Assembly: GCA_016287975.1 (NCBI GenBank)
Contig: JAEEXV010000032.1
Span: 1 to 9,881, forward strand
Source of the DNA: Lentisphaeria bacterium
Lineage (GTDB): Bacteria > Verrucomicrobiota > Lentisphaeria > Oligosphaerales > Oligosphaeraceae
Reading direction: 5' to 3'
Length of the DNA stretch: 9,881 nucleotides
The notes beneath the pieces were generated by a model. It was not told where the DNA came from. It searched no databases and was given only the letters and a program-made list of their open reading frames with translations. This document shows positions 6,961-9,881 of this stretch, piece after piece. Numbering within the stretch: position 1 is the stretch's first letter; each line of letters starts with the position of its first letter. A program made the position numbers and the translations under genes.

Positions 6961-9705
6961 ATGCAGGATAAGTCAAGCAATCCATCCATATCCATCGATC
7001 ATAATGGCCCATCGGGGGCGGGGCCAGGCTTCCCTGGCGCGCCGCGCTTTTCGGAGGGGGCGCTGGTGCTGGGGCGCTATCGGGTGATCGACGAGCTGGG
7101 CGAGGGCGGGATGGGCGTGGTGTACCGCTGCCTGGACCAGACGGCGGGCATCGAGGTCGCGCTGAAGGCGCTGCCGCCAGAGGTCTCGCACAACCGTTTT
7201 GAGATGGAGGAGGTGCGGGAGAACTTCCAGCTGGTGTCGCGGCTGGTCCACCAGAACATCGCGGCATACAGGACGCTGGAGCGGGACGAGGCGGACGGTG
7301 GCTACTATGTGGTGATGGAGCTGGTCTCGGGGGAGGAGCTGTCGCGGTGGATCCGCCGGCGGCACCGCGGGGGCGTGAAGCCGACGCTGGAGGAGATCCT
7401 CCCGATCGTGCGGCAGGTCGCGTCGGCGCTGGACTACGCGCACGGGAAGAAGGTGCTGCACCGGGACGTGAAGCCGGGGAACATCATGCTGGCCCCAGAC
7501 GGCGAGGTGAAGGTGCTGGACTTCGGGCTGGCGGCGCAGCTGCATACCTCGATGTCCCGCGTCTCGCGGAACTACCGGGGCACCAGCGGCACGATGACCT
7601 ACATGGCGCCGGAGCAGTGGCGGGGGGACGAGCAGGGCGTCGCGGCCGACCAGTACGCGCTGGCGGCGACGGCCTACGAGATGCTGGCGGGGCGCCCGCC
7701 GTTCGTGGGGGCGGAGGCGGCGGTGCTGCGGGAGGCGGTGCTGAAGGACGCGCCGCGTCCAGTCGCGGGGATGCCGCCGCAGGCGTGGCAGGCCCTGGAG
7801 CGCGGGCTCGCGAAGGATGCCGCGCGGCGCTTCCCCGACTGCGCCGCTTTCGCGGAGGCGCTGGTCATTTCCCTGCGGCCGGCTGCACCTCCGCCGCAAC
7901 CGTTGGCCCCGCCACCTCCGCCGCAACCGGTGACGCCTCCGCAATTTTCTTCGCCAGTCGCGGAGCCGTTTTCAAGTCCGGCTTCCGGGACACCGAGGCG
8001 TTCAAGGAGGGCGTGGTGGATCATCGGCATCGTGGCGGTGGTGGCGCTCCTTCGTTGGCTTGGGACCTGCCAGGGGAGTTCTAGTGAAGCGAGTGGTGAC
8101 GCGGACGCGCCCCCTGCCGCCGCTCCGGCGGCCGCTCCTTCCGCCGCTCCGGAAAAACCGTTTGACAACGGCGTCGTCACTCTCCCTGGCGGAGTGGAAT
8201 TGACCATGAAGCGCATCCCCGCGGGGGCATTCACGATGGGGAGTCCCGACGGCGAGCCAGGGCGGGACGATGACGAGAAGCAGCACCGCGTGACGATCAC
8301 GCGGGACTTCTGGCTGGGGGAGACCGAAGTCACGCAGGCGCAGTGGCAGGCGGTGATGGGGGACAATCCGTCTTCCTTCAAGAACGGCGGGAACTATCCA
8401 GTGGAGCGTGTGAGTTGGGGTGAAGCGATGGCGTTCTGCAAGAAGTTGAACGACGAGGGGCTGGCGCCGTCGGGCTGGCGCTTTGATTTGCCGACGGAGG
8501 CGCAGTGGGAGTATGCGTGCCGTGCGGGTACGACGACTGCGTTCCACTTCGGCACCTCCCTGAACGGGACGGAGGCGAACTGCAACGGCGATAACCCTTG
8601 CGGCACCTTGACCAAGGGGCTTCATTTGGGGGCAACTTGGCCAGTCGGGGGATACCGCCCGAACGCATGGGGGCTCTACGACATGCACGGTAATGTCGGG
8701 GAGTGGTGCAGTGACTGGTACGGCGACTACGGCGGTGATGCCACCGACCCCGTGGGGCCGAAGTCTGGCCAGCGCCGGGTGTATCGGGGCGGCAGTTGGT
8801 GCCTCGGCGCGAGCTATTGCCGCGCTGCGGGCCGCAGCATGTACTATCCGGCGGACTACAGCCTCGACCTCGGCTTTCGCCTCGCTTTGGTCCGAGTTCA
8901 AGCCGCCGCTCCGGCCGCGCCCCCTTCCGCCGCTCCGGCCGCGCCCCCTTCCGCCGCTCCGGCCGCGCCCCCTTCCGCCGCTCCGTCAAAACCGTTTGTG
9001 CTCCCCGGTGGCGTGAAACTGGAGATGGTGAAGATTTCAGCCGGCAGTTTCACGATGGGGAGCCCCGCCGACGAGCCAGGGCGGAAGAGTGACGAGAAAA
9101 CGCACCGCGTGGAGCTCACGAAAGACTTCTGGCTGGGGAAATACGAGGTCACGCAAGAGCAGTGGGAGGCGGTGATGGGGAACAATCCGTCGCATTTCAA
9201 GAAAGGCGGGAACTATCCAGTGGAGTGTGTGAGTTGGGATGACGCGATGGCGTTCTGCAAGAAGTTGAACGACGCGGGGCTGGCGCCGGCCGGGTGGCAT
9301 TTCGACCTGCCGACGGAGGCGCAGTGGGAATACGCCGCGCGCGGCGGGAACGGGAACCGCAGTCAGGGCTTCCGATACAGCGGAGGCGACAAACTGGACG
9401 AGGTTGCATGGCATCACAACAATTCAAATGGCGAGACCCATCCTGTGGGCAAGAAGAAGCCGAATGAACTGGGCCTGTTCGACATGAGCGGCAATGCCTG
9501 GGAATGGTGCAGTGACTGGTACGGCGCGTACGGCGGTGACGCCACCGACCCCGTGGGGCCGAAGTCGGGCGAGGACCGGGTGCGTCGGGGCGGCAGTTGG
9601 GACAGCGGCGCGAGCATTTGCCGCGTGGCGTTCCGCGGCGGGGACGTTCCGACGTCCCGCGACGGCCTCCTCGGCTTCCGCGTCGCCCTCGTGCGAGTTC
9701 CATAG
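6961..9705 (+). CDS. Transmembrane Ser/Thr protein kinase with two extracytoplasmic FGE-sulfatase (C-type-lectin-fold) domains; candidate DGR variable protein
   Basis: The 914-aa product phosphorylates Ser/Thr of unknown targets. Kinase domain, residues 40-305: glycine loop G47-E-G-G-M-G-V-V-Y, K69, H167-R-D169-V-K-P-G-N174, D187-F-G, A216-P-E218, and D230 of subdomain IX; all catalytic residues are present. A Pro/Gln-rich stretch (307-340) leads to R-R-S-R-R and a single span (about 351-367), which places the kinase inside and the rest outside. An Ala/Pro linker follows, then FGE-like domain 1 (408-646), an AAPPSAAP repeat linker, and FGE-like domain 2 (681-914). Both have M-G-S-P, E-V-T-Q, W-x-x-V-M-G, L-P-T-E-A-Q-W-E-Y-A, G-L-(Y/F)-D-M-x-G-N, R-G-G-S-W and G-F-R, but not the two active-site cysteines of true FGE, so they are likely binding domains. 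ATG 6961 has AGGGGA 10 bases upstream; the in-frame ATG at 6925 has none. Chlamydial Pkn1 joins kinase and FGE-like domains similarly. Confidence 0.93.
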   Translation: MQDKSSNPSISIDHNGPSGAGPGFPGAPRFSEGALVLGRYRVIDELGEGGMGVVYRCLDQTAGIEVALKALPPEVSHNRFEMEEVRENFQLVSRLVHQNIAAYRTLERDEADGGYYVVMELVSGEELSRWIRRRHRGGVKPTLEEILPIVRQVASALDYAHGKKVLHRDVKPGNIMLAPDGEVKVLDFGLAAQLHTSMSRVSRNYRGTSGTMTYMAPEQWRGDEQGVAADQYALAATAYEMLAGRPPFVGAEAAVLREAVLKDAPRPVAGMPPQAWQALERGLAKDAARRFPDCAAFAEALVISLRPAAPPPQPLAPPPPPQPVTPPQFSSPVAEPFSSPASGTPRRSRRAWWIIGIVAVVALLRWLGTCQGSSSEASGDADAPPAAAPAAAPSAAPEKPFDNGVVTLPGGVELTMKRIPAGAFTMGSPDGEPGRDDDEKQHRVTITRDFWLGETEVTQAQWQAVMGDNPSSFKNGGNYPVERVSWGEAMAFCKKLNDEGLAPSGWRFDLPTEAQWEYACRAGTTTAFHFGTSLNGTEANCNGDNPCGTLTKGLHLGATWPVGGYRPNAWGLYDMHGNVGEWCSDWYGDYGGDATDPVGPKSGQRRVYRGGSWCLGASYCRAAGRSMYYPADYSLDLGFRLALVRVQAAAPAAPPSAAPAAPPSAAPAAPPSAAPSKPFVLPGGVKLEMVKISAGSFTMGSPADEPGRKSDEKTHRVELTKDFWLGKYEVTQEQWEAVMGNNPSHFKKGGNYPVECVSWDDAMAFCKKLNDAGLAPAGWHFDLPTEAQWEYAARGGNGNRSQGFRYSGGDKLDEVAWHHNNSNGETHPVGKKKPNELGLFDMSGNAWEWCSDWYGAYGGDATDPVGPKSGEDRVRRGGSWDSGASICRVAFRGGDVPTSRDGLLGFRVALVRVP
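8182..8898 (+). other. FGE-sulfatase-like domain 1 of the receptor kinase
   Basis: Residues 408-646 run from L-P-G-G-V-E-L to G-F-R-L-A-L-V-R-V. Compared with domain 2 the DNA is very similar in blocks: a 31-base identical run starts with GCGATGGCGTTCTGC at 8426, and the block before the variable region (T-D-P-V-G-P-K-S) is nearly identical. The two domains therefore arose by a fairly recent tandem duplication, or are kept alike by gene conversion. Confidence 0.85.
8782..8871 (+). other. Candidate DGR variable region 1 (internal, in FGE-like domain 1)
   Basis: Thirty codons from TAT (8782) through R-G-G-S-W and C-R to CTC (8869) align without gaps to 9583-9672. Sixteen codons differ, with 28 changes at codon positions 1 or 2 and one at position 3. 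Changed codons include 8782, 8800, 8803, 8815, 8830, 8836, 8842, 8845, 8854, 8857, 8860, 8863 and 8866; all thirteen are NNC or NNT with the same third base as in the other copy. The flanks on both sides show ordinary synonymous changes. No template repeat is present in this window. Confidence 0.7.
8903..8985 (+). repeat. In-frame 24-bp tandem repeat encoding an Ala/Pro linker
   Basis: Three exact 24-base units (8914-8937, 8938-8961, 8962-8985) are preceded by 11 bases matching the end of a unit. Each unit encodes A-A-P-P-S-A-A-P. They form a flexible or extended spacer between the two FGE-like domains. Exact copies suggest recent slippage, and copy number may vary between strains. A degenerate relative of the unit encodes the linker after the membrane span (about 8107-8154). 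Confidence 0.9.
9001..9702 (+). other. FGE-sulfatase-like domain 2 of the receptor kinase
   Basis: Residues 681-914 repeat the plan of domain 1, with a shorter, different central loop (R-G-G-N-G-N-R-S-Q-G-F-R-Y in place of C-R-A-G-T-T-T-A-F-H-F). Its variable segment lies at the extreme 3' end of the gene, the usual place for a DGR variable region. Confidence 0.85.
9583..9672 (+). other. Candidate DGR variable region 2 (3' end of gene, in FGE-like domain 2)
   Basis: This is the partner of 8782-8871, beginning at CGT (9583) and ending at CTC (9670), 33 bases before the stop. Invariant codons are identical to the other copy even at silent sites (CGG GGC GGC AGT TGG; GGC GCG AGC; TGC CGC; CCG). 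The variable codons read as AAC/AAT in which A has been replaced at random. The position and the R-G-G-S-W...C-R...G-F-R frame match the FGE/C-type-lectin variable proteins of known DGRs. Confidence 0.75.
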
Positions 9706-9744
9706 GCACCCTGCCTTTCTTTGAGCATTAAGAGAAAAATCGGC

Positions 9745-9760
9745 GCCGCCGCCAGGCGGC
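9745..9760. repeat. Hairpin downstream of the kinase gene
   Basis: GCCGCC (9745-9750), GCCA loop, GGCGGC (9755-9760) lies 40 bases after the stop, beyond an AAAAAT stretch. It may end transcription. DGR target genes often carry a stem-loop just beyond the variable region, but this one is further away than in the studied phage case. Confidence 0.4.
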
Positions 9761-9822
9761 AGTCGGCCGTCCCCGCCGTGAGGCGGAGTCGCGCGGGAGC
9801 GCGCAAGGCCGCTGCCCGACTG
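9760..9822. other. Possible three-way-junction structure
   Basis: CAGTCGG (9760-9766) pairs with CCGACTG (9816-9822) and encloses two hairpins: CCGCC-GTGA-GGCGG (9773-9786, a GNRA-type loop) and GCGCG-GGAG-CGCGC (9791-9804). It could be part of a structured RNA or of a dispersed repeat. At this GC content chance stems are frequent. Confidence 0.3.
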
Positions 9823-9844
9823 GCGTCTGTGGCGCCGAGGGGGT

Positions 9845-9864
9845 CCAGGGGGCGTGCCCCCTGG
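9845..9864. repeat. GC-rich palindrome
   Basis: CCAGGGGGC (9845-9853) and GCCCCCTGG (9856-9864) form a near-perfect 9-bp palindrome. Palindromes of this kind occur as dispersed intergenic elements in many bacteria. The window ends 17 bases later, so its context is incomplete. Confidence 0.5.
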
Positions 9865-9881
9865 CGGCAGTCTGGCGGGAG

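Noticed and set aside
8903..8985. CRISPR array
   Set aside because: The units are contiguous, without spacers, and in frame inside a coding sequence.
8182..9702. Active formylglycine-generating enzymes
   Set aside because: The two active-site cysteines of true FGE before the C-terminal G-F-R are absent in both domains; only the structural Cys of the C-R motif remains, plus a stray Cys in the variable part of domain 1.
9706..9881. DGR template repeat or reverse transcriptase directly downstream of the variable region
   Set aside because: GGCGGCAGT recurs at 9755-9763 and 9863-9871, but no adenine-rich AAC/AAT series follows, and no reverse-transcriptase motifs occur anywhere in the window.

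Overview
The window is high-GC, gene-dense bacterial DNA with no RNA genes, transposases or CRISPR arrays that I can see. The gene content is of a kind common in Lentisphaerota/Victivallales and related PVC-group gut or sediment bacteria: a secreted DUF4838 protein, a Ser/Thr kinase fused to formylglycine-generating-enzyme (FGE)-like domains, and a DUF362/flavodoxin/permease operon. That assignment is an inference from gene families, not from a marker gene.

Left part (1-3527): four plus-strand genes lie close together and look like one operon. They are the 3' part of a carboxymuconolactone-decarboxylase/cupin fusion, a flavodoxin-like Fe-S/FMN protein with a twin-arginine leader, a membrane-anchored DUF362 protein, and an ArsP/DUF318-type permease whose GTG start overlaps the DUF362 stop. 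Together they suggest an envelope-associated redox and export module of unknown substrate.

Middle (3528-6960): a 223-base gap with an inverted pair of short palindromic repeats precedes a monocistronic gene for a secreted 829-aa DUF4838 protein, probably glycan-related. A 720-base gap follows, filled with GC-rich palindromes. These include a perfect 27-bp inverted repeat related to the repeats of the first gap.

Right part (6961-9705): one large gene encodes a 914-aa transmembrane receptor-like Ser/Thr kinase: cytoplasmic kinase domain, Pro-rich segment, one membrane span, then two FGE-sulfatase/C-type-lectin-fold domains joined by an (AAPPSAAP)n linker. The two FGE-like domains end in a 30-codon segment that differs between the copies almost only at first and second codon positions: 28 changes there against 1 at the third position. 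Thirteen of the codons are NNC or NNT with the same third base in both copies. This is the fingerprint expected from adenine-directed mutagenic retrohoming of AAC/AAT codons by a diversity-generating retroelement (DGR). No reverse transcriptase or template repeat is in the window, so the gene would be a remote target. The best reading is a receptor kinase with two hypervariable ligand-binding tips outside the membrane. The last 176 bases are non-coding and rich in hairpins.

A compositional contrast also stands out: CCGG occurs 6 times in 1-6240 but 21 times in the 2745-base kinase gene.
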